DNA from: Synechococcus sp. RS9909
Lineage (GTDB): Bacteria > Cyanobacteriota > Cyanobacteriia > PCC-6307 > Cyanobiaceae
Length of the DNA: 64,000 bases
Assembly (NCBI RefSeq): GCF_014279595.1
Contig: NZ_CP047943.1
Coordinates: 2,230,422-2,294,421, forward strand
Direction of reading: 5' to 3'
Under the pieces are notes generated by a model. That model was given only the letters and a program-made list of their open reading frames with translations. It searched no databases and was not told where the DNA came from. This document shows, one piece after another, positions 39,284 through 48,304 of this stretch. How positions within the stretch are numbered: the first letter of the stretch is position 1; each line of letters opens with the position of its first letter. The position numbers and the translations under genes are program-made.

Positions 39284-40087
39284 TCAGCGGCCCAAAAGCG
39301 CCTCACCCCAAGGCATCAGGCGATCGAGCTGTTGAGACGACGCGGCCGCCAGCACGGGGAAATCCGTTTCAGCCAGGTCCATCCCCGGCCGCAGATCGCC
39401 CGGATTCGCCGCCAACCAGCGCAGGGGGCACTCCAGTTCCGCCAACACCAACCAGGCCGCCGCCAGATCCCAGATCTTGGGCGTCGCTTCGAGCGCGGCC
39501 ACGGTTTGGCCCATCGCCACACTGAGCAGATTGAGGCTGGCAACGCCGAGCAACCGGATCTTCCCGGGGAACGGATGGTCGGGGCGGTGCTGCAACACAC
39601 GGATCGCCCGACTGCAGAGCGACACACAGGCGCTGTCAGCCGCCAGGCGGGTCTGGGGCGTGAGGCGTTTGCCGTTGCGCCAGGCACCCTTGCCGCGAAT
39701 GGCAACAATCCGCTGCCGAAGGGATGGCACCTCCAGAAAAGCCTCCATCGGCTGCCCGTCCACACAACGGGCGACGGAAATGGCCCAATAGGGAATGCCG
39801 GCGGCGAAGTTGGTGGTGCCATCCAGGGGATCGACCACCCAATAGGCCGGACTCTCAGGAACCGATTTCACCCCCTCCTCACTCAGCACCCCTTCCCCGG
39901 GGGCCAGAGACGCCAAGCCCGCCACGATCGTGGCGTCGCTCCAGCGATCACAGGCCGTGATCAGGGTGCCGTCGGGCTTGACATCCGAAACGATGTGGCC
40001 GAAATCCTGGCGTTGACGTTCAGCGACCCGATCCAGGAGCTGATGGACGCCATTCAGCTGCTGGGCAGTGAGCGGAGAGGCCACCAC
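39284..40087 (-). CDS. inositol-monophosphatase-family phosphatase
   Basis: A metal-dependent sugar or nucleotide phosphatase of 267 residues. The family signature WVVDPLDGTTNF supplies Asp86 and Asp89, with Glu70/Glu71 in VLSEEG and the second Asp in KIWDLAAAW. Family members act on inositol phosphate, histidinol phosphate, fructose-1,6-bisphosphate or PAP, and the sequence does not decide between them. ATG start; it begins 6 bases after the tolC stop on the same strand. Confidence 0.85.
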   Translation of the reverse strand: MVASPLTAQQLNGVHQLLDRVAERQRQDFGHIVSDVKPDGTLITACDRWSDATIVAGLASLAPGEGVLSEEGVKSVPESPAYWVVDPLDGTTNFAAGIPYWAISVARCVDGQPMEAFLEVPSLRQRIVAIRGKGAWRNGKRLTPQTRLAADSACVSLCSRAIRVLQHRPDHPFPGKIRLLGVASLNLLSVAMGQTVAALEATPKIWDLAAAWLVLAELECPLRWLAANPGDLRPGMDLAETDFPVLAAASSQQLDRLMPWGEALLGR

Positions 40088-40093
40088 GCCGCT

Positions 40094-41821
40094 TTATCCC
40101 TGAGCGGCGACCTGGGAGGCGATGCAGGCGGGGCGATTCGGTGATGGCTCGATCGGCACCACGTAGGTATCGTCTTCAGCGGGCCTTTCAGCGGGAAGCT
40201 GATTCACCTGACAGGCTTCCACCTGATCCAGGCCGGTGCGCCGGCGCAATTGAGCGATGCTGTTGTTGTAAAGAAGGATGGCATCGGCATAGCGCACCTG
40301 GGCCTGGGTGAGATCCCGCTGGGTATCCACCACTTCCCTTTGGGTGGTCACACCAGCCTGGAAGCGCAGGCGAGCCAATCGCAGCGACTCCCTCGAAGAG
40401 AGAACCTCACGCGATGTGGTGTAGATGTCTTGATTAGCCGTACGCAAGTCATAATAACTGTCTTCGACCTCATTCCGGATGCGGTCGCGCTCAGCAGCGA
40501 AGTTGAACTCGTTCTCCTGAGCTCTCTGCTTGTTGCGGCGATACTCAGCTCGGGCACGGCCGCCATCAAAGATGTTCCAGGTGGCGGAAAGTCCGACGGC
40601 ATTATCAAGATTCCAGCCATAGTAATCGGTTTCCACCGGTGGGATGGCGTTGGTTTCACCGGAGTAGCGACCGGTCTGGAATGTGTTGTAAATCGAGAGG
40701 ATCGGTTGCACCGCAGCAAGGGCAGCATTGGCATTGCTGTTACTGATCGAGATGTCGAGGATGATGCGATCCAGCTCTTCGCGGAAGGCATAGGCGGCCA
40801 CCACGCTCTCCTGAAGGGAGGGCTGCCAGATGCCGATCACCCGGGCGGGCATGGCAGCGGTGGGGCTGATGTCCTGAGGGAGATCGAGCAGGGCAGCGAG
40901 GGCACGGCGGGCCTGGCTCTGACGGCCTAAGCCGTTGGTGAGCACCTGCTGGTCGCGAGCGAGCTGGGTCTCGGCCTCGAGCACCTCCAGCTTGGTGGCC
41001 ACCCCGGCCTGAAAGCGGGCGCGGGCATCTTTAAGGCTCACCAAGGAGGCTCGCACCGACTGCTGACCGATGCGCACCTGCTCGTCGGCACGCTGGAGCT
41101 CGAAATAGGCCGTCGCGGCCTGAAGTCGCAGTTCCCGCAGCGTGATCAGGTAAGTGTCGCGGGCCTTTTCAAAATTGTCGCGCGCGGCGGCGATCTGGGG
41201 CACCCGAGCCGGATCGATCAGGTTCCACTGCACCTGAGCAGCAAAATTCGCCGTCCACTGGCTGCTGTTGGTGAGCTGACCATCCTCCTCCTGAAGGCCT
41301 GTGGTGGGATTGATGAAGCGATTGGATCCGAAATCCTGACGCTCACCAGCGAAATACTGGGGAAGACCATTCGCTGAAAGGTTGACCGTGGGATACCAGG
41401 AGGAAATGGCAGCACGCAGCTGGGACTTCGCCTGCTCCACTTGACTCTTGACCGCCTTGAGGCTGGGGTTGTTGACCTCCATCAGCCGCTCGGCCTGCTG
41501 CAGCGTGAGCGGACGGAGCTCACGGATGCGCACCTGGGCGGGCGTGTCGGGGAGGGCGAGATTGGGGGGAGCCTGCAGCGGCGCCAGATCGCCGGGAAGG
41601 GTGGTGGCCGCAGGCGCCAGCACGGAAGGATCAGCCTGGGGGCGGCTGCCCTTGAGCTCGATCGCCGTGGGCAGGGTGGATTGATCGATCAGGGCGCCGG
41701 CCTGGGCCGCTTCCGAACCGGCTGCAGCTTCAGCCGGTTCAGCCTGAGCGCGCACCTGCAGGGGAACGCCAGCAGCGACAACGCCTGCAAGGAGGAGACA
41801 GCTGGCAGCAGACCGGCGCAC
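40094..41821 (-). CDS. TolC-family outer-membrane channel protein
   Basis: Forms a trimeric tunnel through outer membrane and periplasm for efflux or type I secretion. The 575 residues begin with a signal peptide (SCLLLAGVVAAGVPLQVRAQA, cleavage near 26), then a Pro/Ala-rich linker (about 30-110), then two repeats of the long helical OEP domain (LRELRLQAATAYFELQRADEQVRIGQ; RNEVEDSYYDLRTANQDIYTTSREV). No pump genes adjoin; it could serve the RND system at 2.4-6.9 kb. Confidence 0.9.
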   Translation of the reverse strand: MRRSAASCLLLAGVVAAGVPLQVRAQAEPAEAAAGSEAAQAGALIDQSTLPTAIELKGSRPQADPSVLAPAATTLPGDLAPLQAPPNLALPDTPAQVRIRELRPLTLQQAERLMEVNNPSLKAVKSQVEQAKSQLRAAISSWYPTVNLSANGLPQYFAGERQDFGSNRFINPTTGLQEEDGQLTNSSQWTANFAAQVQWNLIDPARVPQIAAARDNFEKARDTYLITLRELRLQAATAYFELQRADEQVRIGQQSVRASLVSLKDARARFQAGVATKLEVLEAETQLARDQQVLTNGLGRQSQARRALAALLDLPQDISPTAAMPARVIGIWQPSLQESVVAAYAFREELDRIILDISISNSNANAALAAVQPILSIYNTFQTGRYSGETNAIPPVETDYYGWNLDNAVGLSATWNIFDGGRARAEYRRNKQRAQENEFNFAAERDRIRNEVEDSYYDLRTANQDIYTTSREVLSSRESLRLARLRFQAGVTTQREVVDTQRDLTQAQVRYADAILLYNNSIAQLRRRTGLDQVEACQVNQLPAERPAEDDTYVVPIEPSPNRPACIASQVAAQG

Positions 41822-41845
41822 GGCAACAAATAATCTGGCCGGAGC

Positions 41846-43243
41846 TTAGTGGCTTTTGTCCGTGTCTCCGAGAGCGGCGGCCACGATGTCAGCTGCTCCA
41901 TGCACGATTCGAATCGAAACGGGCAAGGCCGCCTCGAGGGCTTCGAGCGTCATGTCATCCAGGAACACCGGCTCTCCCTGGCGCAACATCACCGACGGCA
42001 GCAGCAGCTGATCGCCGAGATCGCAGCCAGCCAGACCGCTGATCAGATCCTCCCCCGTGAGCAGGCCGGTGACCACCTGATCCTGGCCCCAGTAGGGACT
42101 GGGCAAGCCATAGAGGCGGAGCGACACCCCATCCACCGCATTGAGGCGCGCTGTTACCGGAGCGAGCGCCTGTTCCACCAATCGCCCCACCACCCAACTG
42201 CTGCGCAGGGGCCGCACAGCGCGCTCCGGCAGTTCGAGGCTGGCCTGATCGAGCGCTTCCAGGAAGGCGCGGATGCTGCCGACACCGTTTTCCTGCTGGG
42301 GGAGATCTTCATAGGCGTCCCGCGGAGGCAAGGGCAGTCCAGCGATCAGATACCACTCATCCGACAGCCAGGCGAAGCGACTGCCGAGACGCTCCTGGAA
42401 ACGGTTCTGCCAGCGCTCCACCTGGGCGATCACAAGGCTGGCCTGGGCTGGATCCACCGGCACGAGGCCATCACCAGCCGGCCGAAACCGGGTGAGCCCC
42501 ACGGGCACCACGGCCGCCGAAAGCACGGCGGGCCAGTCGCCAGCGGCAAACTGCGCCAGATCCTTCAAGGTGCGATCCAGAGCTTCGCCATCGTTCAACC
42601 CCGGGCAGACCACCACCTGGGCATGGATCTGCAGATCTCGCTCCGCGAACCAACGCAGTTGGTCCATGAGCACGGCCGCGCGGGGGTTCTCCAGAAGTCG
42701 GCTGCGCAACTGCGGATCGGTGGCATGCACCGACACAAACAGCGGCGAGAGGCGCTGGCTCTCAATGCGCTGCCAGTCGGCATCGGTGAGATTGGTGAGG
42801 GTGAGATAAGAGCCGTAGAGAAAGCTGAGGCGATAGTCGTCGTCTTTGAGGTAAAGGCTGCTGCGATGCCCTGGCGGCTGCTGATCGATAAAGCAGAAGG
42901 GGCAGTGGTTGTTGCATTGGCGCAGACCATCGAACAACGCTTCGGTGAACTGCAGGCCCAGGCCGTCATCGGCCTCCTTCTCGAGGTCGACGGCGTGGTG
43001 ACCCCCCGCCGCATCGCGCACTTCCAGGTGCAGATCTTCCTCCACGATCAGATACCGGTAATCAATCAGATCGCGAGGACGGATGCCGTTGATGCTGAGG
43101 AGCTGATCACCGGGCTCAAAGCCCAACTGCTCCCCGATCGAGCCGGGCTCCACCGCGGCCACCACCGCCGGGGCGGGTTGTCGCGATGCCGAGTCGGGAC
43201 GCAGAGCCGACGAGGCGACCCCTGCGGTGGGCTCATTCCACAC
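41846..43243 (-). CDS. TIGR03279/DUF512-family radical SAM-like protein
   Basis: A cyanobacterial iron-sulfur protein of unknown reaction. In its 465 residues a PDZ-like domain (about 26-75, AVEPGSIGEQLGFEPGDQLL) comes first, then CNNHCPFCFID with Cys110, Cys114 and Cys117 for a [4Fe-4S] cluster, a TIM-barrel-like middle and a DUF512 C-terminus ending in LFLDDMTLEALE-type sequence. GTG start at 43243. Downstream of uppP with 19 bases between. Confidence 0.88.
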   Translation of the reverse strand: MWNEPTAGVASSALRPDSASRQPAPAVVAAVEPGSIGEQLGFEPGDQLLSINGIRPRDLIDYRYLIVEEDLHLEVRDAAGGHHAVDLEKEADDGLGLQFTEALFDGLRQCNNHCPFCFIDQQPPGHRSSLYLKDDDYRLSFLYGSYLTLTNLTDADWQRIESQRLSPLFVSVHATDPQLRSRLLENPRAAVLMDQLRWFAERDLQIHAQVVVCPGLNDGEALDRTLKDLAQFAAGDWPAVLSAAVVPVGLTRFRPAGDGLVPVDPAQASLVIAQVERWQNRFQERLGSRFAWLSDEWYLIAGLPLPPRDAYEDLPQQENGVGSIRAFLEALDQASLELPERAVRPLRSSWVVGRLVEQALAPVTARLNAVDGVSLRLYGLPSPYWGQDQVVTGLLTGEDLISGLAGCDLGDQLLLPSVMLRQGEPVFLDDMTLEALEAALPVSIRIVHGAADIVAAALGDTDKSH

Positions 43244-43262
43244 GCCGTTGCAGCAGATGGTT

Positions 43263-44123
43263 TCAGTTTGATGCGGAGCCGGACCACCAGACGAGCAGCA
43301 GCACCCCGAAGAGCAACCGGTAGATCACAAAGATCCAGGTGCTGTGCCGCTGGAGGTATTTGATCAACCAGTCGATCGCCAGCCAGGACACGATCGCCGC
43401 CGCAACGATGCCAACCAGCAGGGGCAACACCCCGCCGCCGCTGGGCTCAGAGAAGGCACCCTTCAACTCCACCAGACCGGCGATGGTGATGGCAGGAATC
43501 CCGAGCAGAAAGGAGAAGCGGGCTGCATCCTGACGCTGCCAGCCATCAAGCAGAGAGGCGGTGAGCGTGCTGCCGGAGCGGGACACACCGGGAACGAGCG
43601 CTAGCACCTGGGCCAGACCCACCACAAGACCATCACGCCCCTCCACCTGGGTGAGCTGCTTCAACCGTGGGCCGATGGTCTCGGCCAGGGAGAGCAGCAA
43701 GGCCATCACAATCGACACCACAGCGATGGCGGGAACACTGCGAAGCGGCGAGGTTTCATAGCCCGGCCAGAACAACTTGATCGCCAGACCGGCGATCAGG
43801 ATCGGCACCGTGCCGATGGCCATGGCGAGGCCGAGGCGGGCTTCCGGCTCCCGCCACTGCCCCCGCCCGATCGCATGGCTGATGCCCTGCAGCACCTCCT
43901 GCAGATCGCGACGGAAATAGGCGATCACCGCCACGATGCTGCCCAGCTGGATCACGGCGGTCACCGACACGCCGGGATCCCCCCAACCGGCCAGCACCGG
44001 CACGATCTTGAGATGGGCGGTGCTGCTGATCGGCAGAAATTCCGTCAGCCCCTGCACCACACCGAGCACAAGGTTGCGCCAACAGGCCTCCAGGAGCCCA
44101 GGCGCGGTGGCAACGTCGGTCAT
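43263..44123 (-). CDS. uppP: undecaprenyl-diphosphate phosphatase
   Basis: Integral membrane enzyme that dephosphorylates undecaprenyl diphosphate, regenerating the lipid carrier for peptidoglycan and polysaccharide. The 286 residues contain both active-site blocks: QGLTEFLPISSTAHL (about 24-38) and PGVSRSGSTLTASLL (about 172-186). Eight or so membrane helices. Bacitracin resistance protein BacA is the same family. Confidence 0.95.
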   Translation of the reverse strand: MTDVATAPGLLEACWRNLVLGVVQGLTEFLPISSTAHLKIVPVLAGWGDPGVSVTAVIQLGSIVAVIAYFRRDLQEVLQGISHAIGRGQWREPEARLGLAMAIGTVPILIAGLAIKLFWPGYETSPLRSVPAIAVVSIVMALLLSLAETIGPRLKQLTQVEGRDGLVVGLAQVLALVPGVSRSGSTLTASLLDGWQRQDAARFSFLLGIPAITIAGLVELKGAFSEPSGGGVLPLLVGIVAAAIVSWLAIDWLIKYLQRHSTWIFVIYRLLFGVLLLVWWSGSASN

Positions 44124-44234
44124 CGGAGGCTGAAAAGCTCTGGAACGCTATGTCCCAATGCCTCAGGGCACCAGCGTTGGCACGGAGACATCTTCTAAGG
44201 TTTCACTTCTTTCTTCACATCCGGAGGCGGTCGG

Positions 44235-44993
44235 TTGTCGAGCGGCCTGATCAGAACGGCTGCTGTCAGCCCCGATGCGCTCAACGATCAGAACCTGGTT
44301 CTGACGCTTCCAAGGCTCACAGCCCCCAGTCAGGCCGGGCGCTGGGCCGCTGCGCTTGTGGTGTTACCGGTCTTTCTGCAGGCTCCCTGGGTACGCCTGC
44401 ACCCTTTCAGCGCCGGCGCTTTCACCCTGGTTCTGCTGGCGGTGGCGATCAGCCTGGGGGTTCAGCAGGAGCCCTCCCGCTCCCGTGCCGGCGGACTCCT
44501 GCTCGGCTTCAGCGGTAGCTGGCTGGCTGGCACGGTGTTCTGGGGCTGGTTGCGCGTGCATCCGGCCTGGCATCTACCGGTGGAAGCGATGGCCCTGCCC
44601 CTGGCTCTCGCGGGGCTCAACAGTCGCTGGCGCCTCGGCTGCGCCTTCTATCTCTCCTCCCTGCTGGGCACGGCACTCACCGACCTGGCGATGGCCCTCA
44701 CGGGAGTGATGCGGCTTTGGCCCCAGGTGCTGAACGCGCCGCTCGATCAGGCTCAGCCGCTGTTGCATGAAGCGGCAATCAGCCTGCAGCAGCCAGGCTC
44801 CATCGCCATTCTGGCGGCCTTCGCCGCACTGATCCTCGGCCTGGCCCAGGCGCTGCGCCAGCGCGGTGTCAGCGATGGCAGCGGCGATCCGAGCTGGACC
44901 GTGGCCGCCGCCGTGTTGGTCACCACGCTGGTGATCGACGGGTTATTTCTCCTGTCGGCCACCCTTCAGCCGAGCCTGAGCGGCCTGATCTGA
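44235..44993 (+). CDS. DUF3120-family membrane protein, 252 aa
   Basis: A cyanobacterial membrane protein with about six helices (VVLPVFLQAPWVRL, AFTLVLLAVAISLGV, LLGFSGSWLAGTVFWGWL, and three more). The WGWLRVHPAWHLPVEAMALP segment is characteristic. TTG at 44235 is the best visible start. Divergent from uppP with 111 bases between. Function unknown. Confidence 0.8.
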   Translation: MSSGLIRTAAVSPDALNDQNLVLTLPRLTAPSQAGRWAAALVVLPVFLQAPWVRLHPFSAGAFTLVLLAVAISLGVQQEPSRSRAGGLLLGFSGSWLAGTVFWGWLRVHPAWHLPVEAMALPLALAGLNSRWRLGCAFYLSSLLGTALTDLAMALTGVMRLWPQVLNAPLDQAQPLLHEAAISLQQPGSIAILAAFAALILGLAQALRQRGVSDGSGDPSWTVAAAVLVTTLVIDGLFLLSATLQPSLSGLI

Positions 44994-45105
44994 AACGAAC
45001 TGCAAAAGCTGCTGCCTCGCGGCGGAGATTGGTTGGGACGCACTTGTAAGGTTTGCTCACCGGCACTGCCGGCAGTCTCGTTCCGATCCCTGACGGAGTA
45101 TTCCG

Positions 45106-45483
45106 ATGAAGCGGCTGGTCTCCTGGCTGACTGGTGTGATGCTGATGGCCGGCCTGGTGCTGGGCCTGCTCTCTCCCGCCGCTGTGTATGCGGATGACCT
45201 GCGCAACGTTGCCGACGACAAAATCGCCGAACGGGGTGACAAGGTTGATCTGAACAATTCCTCGGTGCGCCGTTTTCAGCAGTTCCCTGGGATGTACCCG
45301 ACCCTGGCTGGCAAGATCGTGCTTGGTGGGCCCTACAACAGCGTCGATGACGTGCTCAATCTCGATCTCACCGAGCGCCAGAAGGAGCTGTTTGAGAAGT
45401 ACCGCGACAATTTTGTGGTGACCGCACCGTCGATTGCACTCAATGAAGGCTTCGACCGCATCAACGACGGTCAGTACCGCTGA
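45106..45483 (+). CDS. psbU: photosystem II 12 kDa extrinsic protein PsbU
   Basis: Lumenal subunit that stabilises the oxygen-evolving complex with PsbO and PsbV. The 125-residue precursor has a Sec/Tat-type signal peptide ending at Ala29 (AAVYA), mature part 96 residues, with the double helix-hairpin-helix-like fold (VDLNNSSVRRFQQFPGMYPT, NSVDDVLNLDLTERQKELFE). Single gene with its own terminator. Confidence 0.95.
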   Translation: MKRLVSWLTGVMLMAGLVLGLLSPAAVYADDLRNVADDKIAERGDKVDLNNSSVRRFQQFPGMYPTLAGKIVLGGPYNSVDDVLNLDLTERQKELFEKYRDNFVVTAPSIALNEGFDRINDGQYR

Positions 45484-45527
45484 ATCCCTTTCTGAGCTCG
45501 CGGTCCATCAGGATGCGTCTCATTCCG

Positions 45528-45554
45528 AACCGCCGGAGCACCCGGCGGTTTTTT
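45528..45554 (+). terminator. terminator after psbU
   Basis: AACCGCCGG / CCGGCGGTT stem, 5-base loop, then a run of T ending just before the nadB start. The nadB ATG at 45565 is only 11 bases after it, so nadB needs read-through or a promoter within the psbU tail. Confidence 0.88.
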
Positions 45555-45564
45555 GGTTGATGTC

Positions 45565-47247
45565 ATGACACCGCAGCAGCCATGGAATGAACCGATTCCT
45601 CCGGGCCCCTGGGATGTGATTGTCGTCGGTGCCGGCGCCGCCGGGCTGATGACCTGTCTGGAGCTGCCGGCGGGCCTGCGCATCCTGCTGCTGAACCGCA
45701 ACACCGGGCGCCGTTCCTCCAGTCGCTGGGCCCAGGGGGGCATCGCCGCCGTGACACGCCCCAACGACACGGCCGCCAGCCATGCCAGCGACACCATGCG
45801 CGCTGGTGCCGGCCTCTGCGATCAGGACGCGGTCAACCTGCTGGTGGAAGCCGCACCCAACTGCGTCACACGCCTGCAAGAGCTGGGCATGGCCTTCGAT
45901 CGCAACAGCAATGGCAGCCTCGCCACCACCCTGGAGGCGGCCCATAGCCACCATCGTGTGCTGCATGTGCAAGACCGCACCGGCAGGGCCCTGGTGGACG
46001 TGCTGCGGGAGCGCGTTGAACAGCGGGACGGGCTGCTGCACCGCCGCGGTGTGAGGGTCACACGCCTCTGGGTGGACCGAGGCCGCTGTTGCGGTGTGCA
46101 GGTGCTCGATGGCCCGACCCTGCGCTGGATCGGAGCCCGGGCCGTGGTGCTGGCCACCGGCGGCGGTGGCCACCTGTATGCCAACACCACCAATCCCACC
46201 CAGGCCTGTGGTGAGGGGGTGGCCCTGGCCTGGCGGGCCGGTGCGGCGGTGGAGGATCTGGAGTTCGTGCAATTCCATCCCACGGCCCTGAGGCTGAGCG
46301 GCGCCCCCTGCTTTCTGATCTCCGAAGCTGTGCGGGGTGAGGGGGCCGTGCTGGTGGATGCCAGAGGCGGCAACCCGGTAGCCCAGCTCGCCGGTGGCAA
46401 CCTTGCGCCACGCGATCAGGTCAGTCGCGCCCTGGTGCGCGCCATGCAGGAGCAGGGCAGCGACCACATGGGGCTGGATCTGACCCCGATTCCGCAGGAG
46501 CGGGCGCGCCAACGCTTCCCCACGATCCTGGAGCGCTGCCAGAGTTTCGGCCTCCACCCCCTGAAGGAGCCGATCCCGGTGGCGCCTGCCGCCCACTACT
46601 GGATGGGGGGCGTAGCCACGGATCTGCAGGCCGCCACCAACCTGCCGGGTCTGTTCGCCGTGGGAGAAGTGGCCTGCACCGGCCTCCACGGCGCCAATCG
46701 CCTGGCCAGCAACTCCCTGATGGAATGCCTCGTGTTCGCCCGGCAGCTGGGGCAGATCGCACTGCCGGAAAGGTCGCCGGCCGTTGCCCTCTCCGGCCCA
46801 GGCACCCCAAGCTCAGACGCAAGGGCGCTGGAGCACCGCAGCGAACTGAGCGTCGACACCATGATCGCCAGCATCGAGATCTGGCGGCAACGCTGCTGGC
46901 AGGTGGCCGGCGTCGATCGGGATGCCCGCGCCATGGACCAAGCCCTGCGGCTGGCCCGTTCGGAGCTGACGCGCCTTGAAGCCCAAGCACCGGTGCAGTT
47001 GGTGGAGACCCAGGCGGTGCACGCGCAGCATCATCTAGAGGAACGCAGTCGGCGCGAATTGAATCTGCTGCTCGATCTGCAACATCGACTCCGGGCCAGC
47101 GCCCTGCTGTTCGAAGCCTGCCTGTTCCGCCGAGAGAGTCGCGGCGGTCACTACCGCAACGACGCCCCCTGGCCAATGCCCCAATGGCAGTGCCACTCCA
47201 GACAGCAATGGGGCCAGGCGATCAGCACCCGCCCCATCAACCGCTGA
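45565..47247 (+). CDS. nadB: L-aspartate oxidase
   Basis: FAD enzyme oxidising L-aspartate to iminoaspartate, first step of NAD synthesis. In the 560 residues the FAD site VIVVGAGAAGL is at about 18-28, SSSRWAQGGIAA follows, then EAAHSHHRVLHVQDRTG, QFHPTAL and the substrate loop HGANRLASNSLME. Chosen ATG is the fifth codon of an open frame that also has a TTG at 45553 inside the terminator. The C-terminal helical domain is complete. Confidence 0.95.
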   Translation: MTPQQPWNEPIPPGPWDVIVVGAGAAGLMTCLELPAGLRILLLNRNTGRRSSSRWAQGGIAAVTRPNDTAASHASDTMRAGAGLCDQDAVNLLVEAAPNCVTRLQELGMAFDRNSNGSLATTLEAAHSHHRVLHVQDRTGRALVDVLRERVEQRDGLLHRRGVRVTRLWVDRGRCCGVQVLDGPTLRWIGARAVVLATGGGGHLYANTTNPTQACGEGVALAWRAGAAVEDLEFVQFHPTALRLSGAPCFLISEAVRGEGAVLVDARGGNPVAQLAGGNLAPRDQVSRALVRAMQEQGSDHMGLDLTPIPQERARQRFPTILERCQSFGLHPLKEPIPVAPAAHYWMGGVATDLQAATNLPGLFAVGEVACTGLHGANRLASNSLMECLVFARQLGQIALPERSPAVALSGPGTPSSDARALEHRSELSVDTMIASIEIWRQRCWQVAGVDRDARAMDQALRLARSELTRLEAQAPVQLVETQAVHAQHHLEERSRRELNLLLDLQHRLRASALLFEACLFRRESRGGHYRNDAPWPMPQWQCHSRQQWGQAISTRPINR

Positions 47248-47262
47248 AGCCACCGCAAGCGA

Positions 47263-48204
47263 TCAGAAGTCGGACGGTCCTTTGTAATCGGAGAGCTTGG
47301 CCAGGGATTTCAGAGGCTTCACGCCTGAATCCAGCTTGCCGTTGATCTCCCAGGTGGGAAATCCCTCGATGCCCTTCTGCTGGCAGAGCTTGGTTTGGCT
47401 GTTCTGGCCATCCGGCGCACATTCCACAACCTTGAGTTGTTCGGTGGCTTCCTTGCCGAAGAGCTCCTTCTGTTCATGGCAATGGGGGCACCAATAGGCG
47501 GAATACATCACCGCACCAGAGGCGGTGAGGTGTTCGGCAAGAGCGAGGGTGGAGGCATTGCTGGCGGTGGTAACCGCAGGCGGTGCGCCCGGACCGGTGA
47601 CCGGTGCACCCGGACGGTCGGGATCCACCACCGAGGCCCAGATCAGACCGCCCAACAGAACGGCCAGCGCCAGCAAGACGCCCCGAAACAGCAGCGGCGC
47701 CGGATCCTCCCAGCCCCCTCCCGCCACGGCCAGCACGAGCAGCGTCAGCGAGATCAGGGCCGAGAGCACGCAGAAGAAACAGAAGGCCTGGATCTTGAAG
47801 ACCATCAGCCCCACAAGCACGAGGCTGAACACGGCCATGCCCGTCGCCACCGTGAAGAGACCCCACCAGGTGCGGCGGGACAGATCGGTTTTGTTCTCCG
47901 CCAACCCCGGGAGCAGGGGAAGAATCGCCATCACCAGCACGGCCAGATAGGCCAGCAGTCCCACAAAGGACAGGGGGATGCTGAAGCCATCCCCTCGGGC
48001 GATCGTTCCCCAGGCGCTGTTGAGCACCTTGTCGCAGCCCTCGGCGCCGCCGGGGCAGCTGAGGGACCCGAGCAGCCCCCACCGCTTCAAGGTGATCGAG
48101 CCCGTATCGATCACCCCCACCGTGGCCAGAACGGCCATGGCGATGCGCACCCATTTCGATCCGGAGTCCTGCCGGCGGCGACTGGTGAGGCGGGTGGTGG
48201 CCAT
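47263..48204 (-). CDS. VKOR-thioredoxin fusion protein (LTO1-like)
   Basis: Catalyses disulfide formation in the lumen or periplasm, passing electrons to quinone. In the 313 residues the VKOR domain has four or five membrane helices with the loop Cys pair (SLSCPGGAEGCDKV) and the active CFFC in FKIQAFCFFC. A C-terminal thioredoxin-like domain has WCPHC, then CAPDG and CQQKGIEGFPTW. The same domain order occurs in Synechocystis and in plant LTO1. The open frame to 48306 is not used; ATG at 48204 begins a normal topology. Confidence 0.93.
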   Translation of the reverse strand: MATTRLTSRRRQDSGSKWVRIAMAVLATVGVIDTGSITLKRWGLLGSLSCPGGAEGCDKVLNSAWGTIARGDGFSIPLSFVGLLAYLAVLVMAILPLLPGLAENKTDLSRRTWWGLFTVATGMAVFSLVLVGLMVFKIQAFCFFCVLSALISLTLLVLAVAGGGWEDPAPLLFRGVLLALAVLLGGLIWASVVDPDRPGAPVTGPGAPPAVTTASNASTLALAEHLTASGAVMYSAYWCPHCHEQKELFGKEATEQLKVVECAPDGQNSQTKLCQQKGIEGFPTWEINGKLDSGVKPLKSLAKLSDYKGPSDF

Positions 48205-48304
48205 GAACACAGCGCGAATGCCGTGATTATCGCTGCGACGGCCGCTCTTTCTGCAGCATGGCCATCGCAGACACCCCGTAAGGTGAAGTATTGCCGCGCA
48301 ACCC

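Noticed and set aside
41849-43363. 504-codon plus-strand frame opposite the TIGR03279-type gene
   Set aside because: Antisense shadow; the minus strand has the CX3CX2C cluster motif and PDZ domain.
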